The notes under the pieces were generated by a model. The model was not told where the DNA came from. It saw only the letters and a list, made by a program, of their open reading frames with translations, and did no database searches. Positions 9,204-17,102 of a DNA stretch of 64,000 bases are shown in pieces. The position numbers were made by a program, and so were the translations under genes. The stretch is from Acidobacteriota bacterium (GTDB lineage: Bacteria; Acidobacteriota; Holophagae; Acanthopleuribacterales; Acanthopleuribacteraceae), in assembly GCA_020637335.1 (NCBI GenBank), contig JACJWC010000022.1:12380-76379 (forward strand), written 5' to 3'. Each line of letters starts with the position of its first letter. The first letter of the stretch is position 1.

Positions 9204-9357
9204 AAGAACCTCCTAAGTTCGATTCATATACGACAATTTAGAGGCTTAGGCTACCCGCTTTCTCAAATCTTGTTTGCGATGCGGTTTTTTTTTATTTTTT
9301 TCAGCCTTTATCCAAGCTTCTTGTTGATTCCACTTCACCCGTCCAATTCATGGTTTT

Positions 9358-10269
9358 TTAGAGAGATTTGGCGATTTGTTGGATTTGGCTGCGCATCCAG
9401 GTATGTTCGGGTTGGTGCTGGTAACGCGGGTGCCAGACCAGGCTGGTATCGAAACCCGGTATGGCCAGTGGTGGCTCCAAAATTACACAACCGTAGCGTT
9501 GGGCCGCCATCAAACCCATTCGCCGCGGCAAGGTACAAATCAGGTCACTTTGTGCGACCAGCGCAGGGGCCGCCTGGAAATGGCCCAACGCACAGGTGAT
9601 CCGCCGTTTGCGGCCTTGTTGTTCGAGCAGATCGTCTACAACCCCTCTTCGAATCGCGCGCGGCGCAACCAAAACATGGTCCAAGTCGCAGTAAGTGTCC
9701 AGATTCAATCCGGTTTCAAGGACTGCATGCTGGGCGCGTACGATGCAACAAAAGGTTTCCGAAAATAACTTGATGCGATGCAGGTCCTCGGGCGGGTTAA
9801 AGAAAAAACCCACAGCTGCATGTAATTCGCCTTCTCGTAAGCCGCGGTACCAAGCCTCGTTTTGGGTGCCGAGCACATGAACCACCAAAGCCGCTTGCGG
9901 GGCGCCTTGGCCGAGGGTTGCCATCAAATGGGGCACCAAAACCCATTCCGAATAGTCGTTGGCGCCTAATTGGAATTCGCCTTGCCAGTCGCCTGGCTGC
10001 CAATTTGGATGGGCTAAAAACGTTTCCATCTGCGCAAGTAGATCAGGCAAGCGCGTTTTAAGCGTTAAGGCATATTCCGTTAAGACCATGCGCTGACCCA
10101 CGCGAACCAACAGCGGATCATCAAAGGCCTGGCGCAAGCGATTGAGCGCATGGCTCATGGCCGGTTGCGTTAAACCGGCTCGTTTCGCGGCACGCGACAC
10201 ATTAACCGTACTGAGCAACTCAGCCAAGAGCGGTACCAAATTCCAATCCCAGGACCGTAAATGCATCAT
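9358..10269 (-). CDS. LysR-family transcriptional regulator
   Basis: 303 residues with an N-terminal winged helix-turn-helix (about 10-65; motif NVSRAAKRAGLTQPAMSHAL followed by RLRQAFDDPLLVR) and a periplasmic-binding-like effector domain in the rest. LysR proteins usually control a divergent neighbour and themselves. Here the divergent gene is an F420/NADP-type oxidoreductase across an AT-rich 86-base gap, and the GST-urate operon lies 154 bases downstream on the same strand. Either could be a target; the sequence does not decide. The ATG has only a weak ribosome-binding site. Confidence 0.96.
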   Translation of the reverse strand: MMHLRSWDWNLVPLLAELLSTVNVSRAAKRAGLTQPAMSHALNRLRQAFDDPLLVRVGQRMVLTEYALTLKTRLPDLLAQMETFLAHPNWQPGDWQGEFQLGANDYSEWVLVPHLMATLGQGAPQAALVVHVLGTQNEAWYRGLREGELHAAVGFFFNPPEDLHRIKLFSETFCCIVRAQHAVLETGLNLDTYCDLDHVLVAPRAIRRGVVDDLLEQQGRKRRITCALGHFQAAPALVAQSDLICTLPRRMGLMAAQRYGCVILEPPLAIPGFDTSLVWHPRYQHQPEHTWMRSQIQQIAKSL

Positions 10270-10355
10270 GTTTATATATTCTATGAGAACTATTCATTTC
10301 ACAAATAAAAAACAGAGCGTTAGATTGGGTCCAGTGAGATTATTTGGAGGTTGTC
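10270..10355. promoter_or_regulatory. Divergent intergenic region between lysR-type gene and oxidoreductase
   Basis: An 86-base AT-rich gap between two outward-facing genes. It must hold both promoters and is the expected place for LysR-type binding. I see AT-rich tracts (TTTATATATTCT and CAAATAAAAAA) but no convincing symmetric T-N11-A operator. The ribosome-binding site of the rightward gene is GGAGG at 10346-10350. Confidence 0.45.
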
Positions 10356-10991
10356 ATGAAAATGGGTGTTTTAGGTTCCGGACAAGTCGGCCAAGTGCTG
10401 GCCAAAGGATTGTTGGATTTGGGTCATGACGTCAAGATTGGGACGCGTTCCGTCAAGCCGGAACTGGCGGCCTGGTCGAAAGAGAGCGGTGTTGCTACCG
10501 GCACGTTTCAAGACGTTGCCGAATTTGGCGAGGTCTTGGTATTTGCCGTGTTGGGTTCTGCCGCTGAAGAGGTGATCCAGCTGATTGGCCAGGATCGGTT
10601 CAAGGGCAAAATCGTTATGGATGTGACCAATCCGCTGGCATTTGGCCCGCAAGGGCCCGAATTAACCTTAGGTCACACGGATTCGGGAGGTGAATGGATC
10701 CAGCGTCTTCTTCCTCAAGCACGTGTGGTCAAGGCCTTTAATTCGGTGGGCAACGCGCACATGGTCCATCCGAAATTCGAACAAGGTCCGCCAACCATGT
10801 TTATTGCCGGTAATGATGCAGACGCCAAAAAATGGGTCAGTGATTTGAGTCAGGCCTGGGGTTGGGATGCGGTTGATACGGGAACGATCGAATCATCGCG
10901 TTTCTTGGAACCGCTGTGCCTGTTATGGGTGAAATTTGGTTTGGCGACGGGTACCTGGAACCACGCCTTCAAATTGCTGCGTCAGGCTTGA
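10356..10991 (+). CDS. NAD(P)-binding oxidoreductase, F420-dependent NADP reductase-like
   Basis: 211 residues from the ATG at 10356, chosen because GGAGG sits six bases upstream; an in-frame TTG at 10344 would put the start on the ribosome-binding site itself. The N-terminus is a Rossmann dinucleotide fold (MGVLGSGQVGQVLAKGLLDL, then KIGTRS for phosphate recognition). The VMDVTNPL and VVKAFNSVGNAHMV motifs are typical of the NADPH-dependent F420 reductase superfamily, which includes many F420-free relatives. Substrate unknown. Divergent from the LysR gene, which may control it. Its last 23 bases overlap the convergent GT87 gene. Confidence 0.9.
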   Translation: MKMGVLGSGQVGQVLAKGLLDLGHDVKIGTRSVKPELAAWSKESGVATGTFQDVAEFGEVLVFAVLGSAAEEVIQLIGQDRFKGKIVMDVTNPLAFGPQGPELTLGHTDSGGEWIQRLLPQARVVKAFNSVGNAHMVHPKFEQGPPTMFIAGNDADAKKWVSDLSQAWGWDAVDTGTIESSRFLEPLCLLWVKFGLATGTWNHAFKLLRQA

Positions 10992-12186
10992 GGCTGGACT
11001 TCTGAAAAGCGCAAATGGCCATAAAACCCAATAATCCGATGAGGTGAGGATAGGCCAAAGGGAGAAACCCCGCATAATCGAGCGGCTGCTTGGGCCAGGG
11101 CCAAGCGATCATGGCCAAGCAGCCGATCAAAAGGATGCGGATGGTGGTTGGCGTGTCAGCTTTGAGGGCGCTCCATAGATTCGCCCAGATGGGGACAAAA
11201 AGCAGATAGTGGTAGTCGAGACTGTATGGGCTCAAAAGTAACCCCAGCGAAAAGACCAGTAACCAATCTCTTACGGCGAATGGTTTTCGATAGGCACTCA
11301 GAAGTATCACTCCGAGAAGCAACGTGACAACGATCAGGTTTATGGGTCGAACCAAGTGAGGGTGATGGAACCATGCGTGCGGGCTCCAGAATGGATCTCT
11401 GACCAAGACGTGGTGAATCAGCGCTGGCAGGTTTTGGTAAGCAATCGCGCCAGAAGATTCCATTTGTCCTGCGCCGAATAGAATTTTGCCAACTTCAAGC
11501 CAGGATTCCCAACCAAACAGGGGCAAACTGAGAAGGCCGATGGCAAGGCTGGTGATGCCGAACGCTTTCAAGACCGCCCAGCGTTTTTGGACAATTAGAA
11601 GCGGGATTGCAAAAAGACCGATGATTTTGGTCATGAGCAGCAGACTCAACCCGATCCCGCACAAGGCGTTCTTTTTATGCAAATAGGCCCAAGTCGTAAG
11701 GAATAAGAGGGCGGCCATCCAGACGTAAACCTGGCCGACATCCAAGTTCAGGTAGAGAGGATAAAACCAAAGCATCGGAATGAGCAGCGCTGGAGTGCTT
11801 ATTTTTTTTAGGCCTTGTGAGCGTGCCCAGCCAAACAGAACCCCCAGATACAATGCCAGGCCTGACAAGTTCCATATCGTTTTTGCCGTTTGCAGAGGGA
11901 GCCAACAAAAGGGCGCCAAAAAAACATTGAGCGCTGGGGGGTTAATCCAAATATCGCGTGTAGGGGGTGCAATACGGTCCAATTGATTTTGGAAATAGAT
12001 TGGATCGAAATTGAGCGCCGGGTCGCGGCCTTCAAGGAGCAGTTTGCCAGCTGTGTAATAGGTGGCGAATCCTCCGTGGTCCCATGACCCGGCCAAATAG
12101 GCGATGCGTCCAGCGCGGAAGGACAACGCCATGCAGAAAACCCAAAAGGCCAAACAGACAAATGATGTGTCTTTGAATTTCTGCAT
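10969..12186 (-). CDS. GT87 (DUF2029)-family membrane glycosyltransferase-like protein
   Basis: 405 residues with about ten membrane segments. The first luminal loop has the WDHGGFATYYTAGKLLLEGRDP pattern, followed by INPPALNVFLAPFCWLP, which is the hallmark of the GT87/DUF2029 polyprenyl-phosphate-dependent mannosyltransferase-like family. These enzymes transfer sugars from lipid-linked donors at the outer face of the inner membrane; the acceptor is unknown. It is the last gene of a four-gene minus-strand run, 13 bases after the YccF stop. The ATG has no obvious ribosome-binding site, so coupling to upstream translation is plausible. Its 3' end overlaps the convergent oxidoreductase gene by 23 bases. 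Confidence 0.87.
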   Translation of the reverse strand: MQKFKDTSFVCLAFWVFCMALSFRAGRIAYLAGSWDHGGFATYYTAGKLLLEGRDPALNFDPIYFQNQLDRIAPPTRDIWINPPALNVFLAPFCWLPLQTAKTIWNLSGLALYLGVLFGWARSQGLKKISTPALLIPMLWFYPLYLNLDVGQVYVWMAALLFLTTWAYLHKKNALCGIGLSLLLMTKIIGLFAIPLLIVQKRWAVLKAFGITSLAIGLLSLPLFGWESWLEVGKILFGAGQMESSGAIAYQNLPALIHHVLVRDPFWSPHAWFHHPHLVRPINLIVVTLLLGVILLSAYRKPFAVRDWLLVFSLGLLLSPYSLDYHYLLFVPIWANLWSALKADTPTTIRILLIGCLAMIAWPWPKQPLDYAGFLPLAYPHLIGLLGFMAICAFQKSSLKPDAAI

Positions 12187-12199
12187 GGTGCGAGGGAAA

Positions 12200-12607
12200 T
12201 CAATCAGCAGGGACGATGGTCATGCCAATTGGAAAGAATGCGATCAGTGCCAGCTTAAGATGTTGGATGCCAAACGGAATGCCAATGACAGTGACAAAAC
12301 AGCCTACGGCGGAAGCGGTGTGGCCCAAAGCCAAACCCCATCCAAACAGGAGACACCAAATGACGTTGCCGACCATGCCCAACACACTGGTCCCAATATC
12401 ATCATGCCCATTGACCATGCGTCTTGAGACCGCTTGTTTACCAAAAGGCGCGAAGTGAAAGGAGCCAATGGTGAAACAGGCTCGGCCAAAAGGAATCCCG
12501 ATGATGGAAACAAAGGCGATCAGGCCAATGAAGTACCAGGCCAGGCCCATGAAGAGCCCGCCGAATACAAACCAGATGACATTGCCAATGAAACGCAAAA
12601 CGCTCAT
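12200..12607 (-). CDS. yccF: YccF-family inner membrane protein
   Basis: 135 residues containing two copies of the YccF (DUF307) unit: GNVIWFVFGGLFMGLAWY with FVSIIGIPFGRACF in the first half, and GNVIWCLLFGWGLALGH with VTVIGIPFGIQHLKLAL in the second. Each repeat holds a pair of hydrophobic helices. Family members are inner-membrane proteins of unknown function. The start codon overlaps the stop of the half-GST gene by four bases. Confidence 0.94.
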   Translation of the reverse strand: MSVLRFIGNVIWFVFGGLFMGLAWYFIGLIAFVSIIGIPFGRACFTIGSFHFAPFGKQAVSRRMVNGHDDIGTSVLGMVGNVIWCLLFGWGLALGHTASAVGCFVTVIGIPFGIQHLKLALIAFFPIGMTIVPAD

Positions 12608-12915
12608 GAACGTCCCGCTGCTGCCAGCTTCATGTAGGAAGCTTTTTGGTCTGCGGCAATGCGTTGGCAGTTGGGCCGTTGCAAGAGTCGGGGCTCGGGT
12701 TTAAGGGCTTCGAGATAGTGCAAAATGGCTTGCGACTCGCTCAAACTGTGTTCTCCGAATTGGAGGGCCGGCATTTTGCCCAATGGACTGAGGGCCAAAA
12801 ACCACTCTTCCTGGTTGGGACGGGTTTCTACCTCGTCAAATTCCAAGCCTTTTTCGAGTAAGCCGAGTTTGGCCACGTTGTAGTAGTTGCTAACACCGAG
12901 CCCGTAGAGTTTCAT
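12604..12915 (-). CDS. GST N-terminal-domain-only protein
   Basis: Only 103 residues, covering the thioredoxin-like half of a glutathione S-transferase: MKLYGLGVSNYYNVAKLGLLEKGLEF at the start, LSPLGKMPALQFGEHSLSES with the cis-proline near 48-67, and the helix AILHYLEAL. A normal member continues for about 100 more residues as an all-helical domain, but here the frame ends cleanly by overlapping the next start (ATGA). Whether it is a genuine single-domain protein or a truncation fixed in place is not clear. It is translationally linked on both sides, which argues against simple decay. Confidence 0.82.
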   Translation of the reverse strand: MKLYGLGVSNYYNVAKLGLLEKGLEFDEVETRPNQEEWFLALSPLGKMPALQFGEHSLSESQAILHYLEALKPEPRLLQRPNCQRIAADQKASYMKLAAAGRS

Positions 12916-13631
12916 GGTTTTTCCTCCTGCGAATAAATGATTTGAATTTGAACTGGCTGCTCAGAGCGCAAGTTTACAGAGCATGAACGATTTTCATCAG
13001 AAATGGTTCCAACCAGGTATTGCGTGGAGATGTTTTCAGAGCTGAAAGTGGTTTCGGTCAATTCAAAACCATCTGCTTGAAGCTTTTCCCGGTAAAATTG
13101 GACGGCCTGATCAAAATCACCGGAATAAGTCAGGATCAAAGTGCCGCTAACCCCATTTTGGCTATTGGAATTCATGTGACCAGAGACCTGGGAATTGGGA
13201 ATTTGGGGCACCCATTCGGGTAAATTCTCGATTTTGTCCTTGGAGATGGTCATGGAGCCTTCGGGTGTTTCGACGGAAACGCCGCCTTCCGCCTCATTAA
13301 AGGAGATGGTGGATTCTCCTTCTTTGGTTTTAAAGCTGATTTTGCCGTTCTCGATATCCTCCAAAGTGACGGTGACCTCCTCACCGGTTTTGGTGTTCTT
13401 GAAGGTGTAAGAATCTGCTGTGTAATCGACCAGTTCTACATCAGGATTGGCCATGTCGTAGATTTTGGCAGTGGCCAAGCCAGGGTTTTCGTCCATTTCC
13501 TTTGCGAATTCATTGACTTTTTTGCTAGCCCAAAAACCTAATCCCACTACGGCAACGATCCCGATGAGGGTAATCCCCCCACAACCAATTAAGGCCCAGC
13601 CCCATACGGGCATTCCTTTTTTTTCTGTCAT
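12912..13631 (-). CDS. Membrane-anchored protein of unknown function
   Basis: 239 residues, strong AGGAGG before the ATG. After a short polar start there is one membrane helix (about residues 9-32), then a hydrophilic beta-rich region with alternating charged and hydrophobic residues (VDYTADSYTFKNTKTGEEVT, ISFKTKEGESTISFN), reminiscent of repeated beta hairpins. A C-terminal section of about 90 residues contains a YSGDFDQAVQFYREKLQADG motif similar to those in small alpha/beta proteins that act on or bind membranes. I do not recognise the family. First gene of the four-gene operon with the half-GST, YccF and GT87 proteins, with a four-base overlap to the next gene. Confidence 0.8.
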   Translation of the reverse strand: MTEKKGMPVWGWALIGCGGITLIGIVAVVGLGFWASKKVNEFAKEMDENPGLATAKIYDMANPDVELVDYTADSYTFKNTKTGEEVTVTLEDIENGKISFKTKEGESTISFNEAEGGVSVETPEGSMTISKDKIENLPEWVPQIPNSQVSGHMNSNSQNGVSGTLILTYSGDFDQAVQFYREKLQADGFELTETTFSSENISTQYLVGTISDENRSCSVNLRSEQPVQIQIIYSQEEKP

Positions 13632-13691
13632 AAACTCCTCCTGAAACTTATAGGGTATTTTGAGACAGGGTCCGCCAATTGTAAATCGGAC

Positions 13692-14756
13692 CTACTCCAA
13701 AGGCAGGAGTTCCTGTTCAAAATCCTGAGGTGTTTTGAGATTGCTCACACCGAGTCCGAGCAGACGCACGGGCCGGCGATTGTACTGCGACTGTTCCAAA
13801 AGGTATTTGGCCGTTTGCCAAAGTGCCTGCAGGTTATCGGGTTCGGCTTGAAGGCTGCACTGGTGACTGTGCGTTTCAAAATTTTCGTAACGAATCTTGA
13901 GTGAGACGGTTCGGCCACTGAGCTGGTGTTTGTGCAGGCGTCGATCCAATTCGACACATACTTGATAGAGTTCGCGCCGAATTTCTAAAACGCTGCGCAG
14001 ATCTGTAAAAAAGGTTTCTTCCACGCTAACCGATTTGCGGATCCGCTCGGTGCGAACGGGACGGTCATCCAGACCCTGGGCAATTTGGTAATAGAAATGC
14101 CCAGTTTTTCCAAACAGCTGAACCAATTCCGCTTCACTGCGTGCCTGAAGATCGCCACCGGTCTGGATGCCGAGTTCTTTCATGCGTTTCTCGGTGGAAG
14201 GTCCAATGCCGTAAAATTTGCGGATGGGCAAGGTTTGGATAAAACTGAATGCGGCTTCCGGTGGAATATAGAATTGACCATTGGGTTTGTGCATATCGGA
14301 CGCGACCTTGGCCAGGAATTTATTGGGCGCAATACCCGCAGAACAGGTTAGCTGGGTGGTATCTGCAACGGCCTGGCGAATCGATTGGGCCAGAAATTCC
14401 GGACGACCTGCATCGGGATGGTCCGTTACATCCAGAAAGGCTTCATCCAGAGAAAGCGGCTCGATTAGGCCGGTAAACGCTTCAAAGATATCGCGAATTT
14501 GGTGGGAAACACCGCGGTACACTTCAAAGCGATGCTTCACAAAATGCAACTGAGGGCATAAGCGTAGGGCTTGCGCGGCAGGCATTGCTGATCGCACACC
14601 GAAGGCACGTGCCTCATAACTGGCGGCCGCAACAACACCGCGGCCCTGCGGCGAACCGCCTACCGCAACCGGTTTTCCCCGTAGGTGCGGAAAGTCACGT
14701 TGTTCCACCGAAGCAAAAAAGGCGTCCATATCGATGTGAAGAATTAACCGCTTCAT
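13692..14756 (-). CDS. dinB: DNA polymerase IV (Y-family)
   Basis: 354 residues, the usual length for bacterial Pol IV. The catalytic carboxylates are in HIDMDAFFASVEQRD (near residues 6-20) and LSLDEAFLDVT (near 103); YEARAFGVRSAMPAAQA is the nucleotide-binding finger. A helix-hairpin-helix region follows with FYGIGPSTEKRMKELGI, then the little-finger domain. The C-terminus, QELLPLE, fits a beta-clamp-binding motif. It performs error-prone bypass of damaged template. No LexA box was recognised in the 108-base gap upstream. It is on its own promoter, separate from the operon that follows. Confidence 0.97.
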   Translation of the reverse strand: MKRLILHIDMDAFFASVEQRDFPHLRGKPVAVGGSPQGRGVVAAASYEARAFGVRSAMPAAQALRLCPQLHFVKHRFEVYRGVSHQIRDIFEAFTGLIEPLSLDEAFLDVTDHPDAGRPEFLAQSIRQAVADTTQLTCSAGIAPNKFLAKVASDMHKPNGQFYIPPEAAFSFIQTLPIRKFYGIGPSTEKRMKELGIQTGGDLQARSEAELVQLFGKTGHFYYQIAQGLDDRPVRTERIRKSVSVEETFFTDLRSVLEIRRELYQVCVELDRRLHKHQLSGRTVSLKIRYENFETHSHQCSLQAEPDNLQALWQTAKYLLEQSQYNRRPVRLLGLGVSNLKTPQDFEQELLPLE

Positions 14757-14864
14757 GCCGATATTTTAACGTGTGGCCCATTAGTAGGATGACAAGAACA
14801 CTGGATTAACCCGTAAAACTTTGGTTCTGGGTGATTTGCAACTGCGGGCTGAAGGAGGCATGGT

Positions 14865-17102
14865 TTGGACGAAGTGTGGCGGTCCGGTCCCGAATCTGAT
14901 TTTTCAGCGTGGATTCAAAAATTTCCCAGCCCGGTTGCCTATGTGAATCAGGTGGGCAAGCCACAGGTTTGGAGCCCTGCCTTGGCACGGCTTCTGTGGG
15001 ATCCGGAAGGCGTTGCTGCCGCTTGGCCTCGCGTGTGGCAAGCCTTGGATGTGGATGCCGCCTGCAAACAGGTGGAGATGATTCATTGGCCCGTCGGGGA
15101 CGAAGATCGCTTTATTGAGGTTCAGGCCCAAGCCTGGAAAAATGGCTTTTTAATCAGCTTCACCAACGTTACCGACCGCTATCAATCCTTGACGGCACTT
15201 CAGGCTGCTGAAACGCGCTTTTATTTGTTGGCCCAGGCCGCCTCGGTTGGCATATTGCGTTTTCGCATGGATGGCGGTTGTATTTTTGTCAACCATCACT
15301 GGACACGAATGGCCCAGTTGGATTTAGCCAAGAGCCTGGGAAAAGGCTGGTTGGATGCTATTGCAAGTGAGGATCGCGAGAACCTGACCCCGCTCCTGGC
15401 CACCCTGTGGGGCAGGGATCAGGAAATCCATTTTGAATTTAAGTTGCGCAGCGCCCAACAGGTGATTTGGATTCAGGCGCGATTGGGTCCTGAACGCGAC
15501 GGGGACGGTCGTCTGACTGGCTACCTGATGACCCTGTTTGATGTGTCCGATCGCAAACGCGCCGAGGCGGCTCTGGGTGCCTCTCAAGCCAATATGCAGG
15601 CGATTTTGGATACGAGTGCTGAAGGGATCGTTACTTTGGATGCGTCCGGTGTCATTTTGGCGGTGAATCATGCCTTGGAAAAAATGATTGGCTACCGCCA
15701 GAATGAATTATTCGGGTTGAATTTTCAGAAATTGATTCAATGGGTAGAAGAGCCGGATCCCAATCCGCGACCGGACGCAGGGCAAGACTTTCTATCGGAG
15801 CGCAGGGCGTGGATTCGGCACCGCAAAGGGCGCAGAGTGCCCATAGCGGTTCGGTTTAAACAGGTTGTGATTAATGAGGAACGACCGCTATTAACGGCTA
15901 TCATCCGCGATGAAACGGTGGTTTACGAGTTAGAGGAAAAGTTCCGCCACACCCAGAAGATGGAAGGGCTGGGTTTGTTGGCAGGTTCAGTCGCACATGA
16001 TTTTAATAACTTATTGACCGCTATTTTGGGGTTTGCCGAGTTGGGTGAAACCGCGCCTGACTCCGCTCAAAATGCGCTTCAGGAAATTCACAAAGCCGGT
16101 CTGCGCGCCAAGGAACTGGTTCAACAAATTCTGACCTTTAGCCGCAAATACGAGCAAGAAAAAGTGGTTGTGCCTCTGAATTCCGAGGTCAAAGAGGCGC
16201 TTAATCTGGTTCGAGGGACATTGCCTTCATCCGTTGAATTGTTGTGTGAACTCGATCCCGAATGCGGATTTGTTGAGGTCGCCCAAACGCAGATCCATCA
16301 GATTCTCATGAACCTGTGTACCAACGCCTATCACGCTTTGCCAGACGGAATCGGAACCATCCGCGTGTCGTTGTCGGCGGTCAGCCGGAAACCGGATTGG
16401 CCTGCCAATGTGCAGAACTGGATTTGTTTATCCATTCGCGATAATGGATTTGGCATGGATTCCGACCAACTGACCCGAATTTTTGATCCGTTCTACACGA
16501 CTAAGGCCAAGGGCAAGGGCACAGGAATGGGCCTTGCCGTTATCCGTGGCATTGTCAGTTCAATTAAAGGCTTCATCGAGGTGGACAGTGAAAAGGGCAA
16601 AGGCACCGAGTTTCGGGTTTACCTGCCCCAAGCGGCGCCCCTTGAACCGCGCAAAAGTAAAGCCAAACCGGTTGATTCTCTCGCCGGCACCGGGCGTATT
16701 TTCATCCTGGATGATGAACCGCAAATCTTAAAGTTGATGAGTGAGTTCCTGACCCGTTTAGGTTACGCGGTCCAAACCGAAATCTCGCCCGAAGCCGCTC
16801 TGGAACTCCTGACCCAGGATGAAACTTTTGATTTGTTGATAACCGATTTGACCATGCCGAGAATGAATGGCTTTGAAGTCGCTCGCGCCGTTAAAAACCA
16901 CAAACCCGAAATGCCGATTTTTATGATTAGCGGTATCCGTGATGGGCGCACAACGCAGCTCTTACGCAGTTCGGGTATTGATAAATTCTTCCAGAAACCG
17001 TTGGACTTTAAACAGTTTGCCCGTGAAACCAAAAATATTCTTGCCCAGTACCGGTCAGGAACTTTGAGTGACGGAGGACTCCGCAGCTCGATCGGGAAAT
17101 AA
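14865..17102 (+). CDS. Hybrid sensor histidine kinase (PAS x3, HisKA, HATPase, receiver)
   Basis: 745 residues from a TTG with GAAGGAGG seven bases upstream; a nearby ATG at 14860 is in another frame. No membrane helix, so a cytoplasmic sensor. Three PAS-like domains are seen at about 10-110, 115-240 and 242-355. The histidine box is MEGLGLLAGSVAHDFNNLLT (near 366-385), the HDFNN subtype common in soluble multi-PAS kinases. The ATPase has NLCTNAYHALPD, DNGFGM and GTGMGLAVIRGIV. A receiver domain ends the protein (FILDDEPQ, phospho-acceptor in DLLITDLTMPRMNG). Its 3' end overlaps the convergent kinase gene by 48 bases, an unusually long convergent overlap. Confidence 0.94.
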   Translation: MDEVWRSGPESDFSAWIQKFPSPVAYVNQVGKPQVWSPALARLLWDPEGVAAAWPRVWQALDVDAACKQVEMIHWPVGDEDRFIEVQAQAWKNGFLISFTNVTDRYQSLTALQAAETRFYLLAQAASVGILRFRMDGGCIFVNHHWTRMAQLDLAKSLGKGWLDAIASEDRENLTPLLATLWGRDQEIHFEFKLRSAQQVIWIQARLGPERDGDGRLTGYLMTLFDVSDRKRAEAALGASQANMQAILDTSAEGIVTLDASGVILAVNHALEKMIGYRQNELFGLNFQKLIQWVEEPDPNPRPDAGQDFLSERRAWIRHRKGRRVPIAVRFKQVVINEERPLLTAIIRDETVVYELEEKFRHTQKMEGLGLLAGSVAHDFNNLLTAILGFAELGETAPDSAQNALQEIHKAGLRAKELVQQILTFSRKYEQEKVVVPLNSEVKEALNLVRGTLPSSVELLCELDPECGFVEVAQTQIHQILMNLCTNAYHALPDGIGTIRVSLSAVSRKPDWPANVQNWICLSIRDNGFGMDSDQLTRIFDPFYTTKAKGKGTGMGLAVIRGIVSSIKGFIEVDSEKGKGTEFRVYLPQAAPLEPRKSKAKPVDSLAGTGRIFILDDEPQILKLMSEFLTRLGYAVQTEISPEAALELLTQDETFDLLITDLTMPRMNGFEVARAVKNHKPEMPIFMISGIRDGRTTQLLRSSGIDKFFQKPLDFKQFARETKNILAQYRSGTLSDGGLRSSIGK

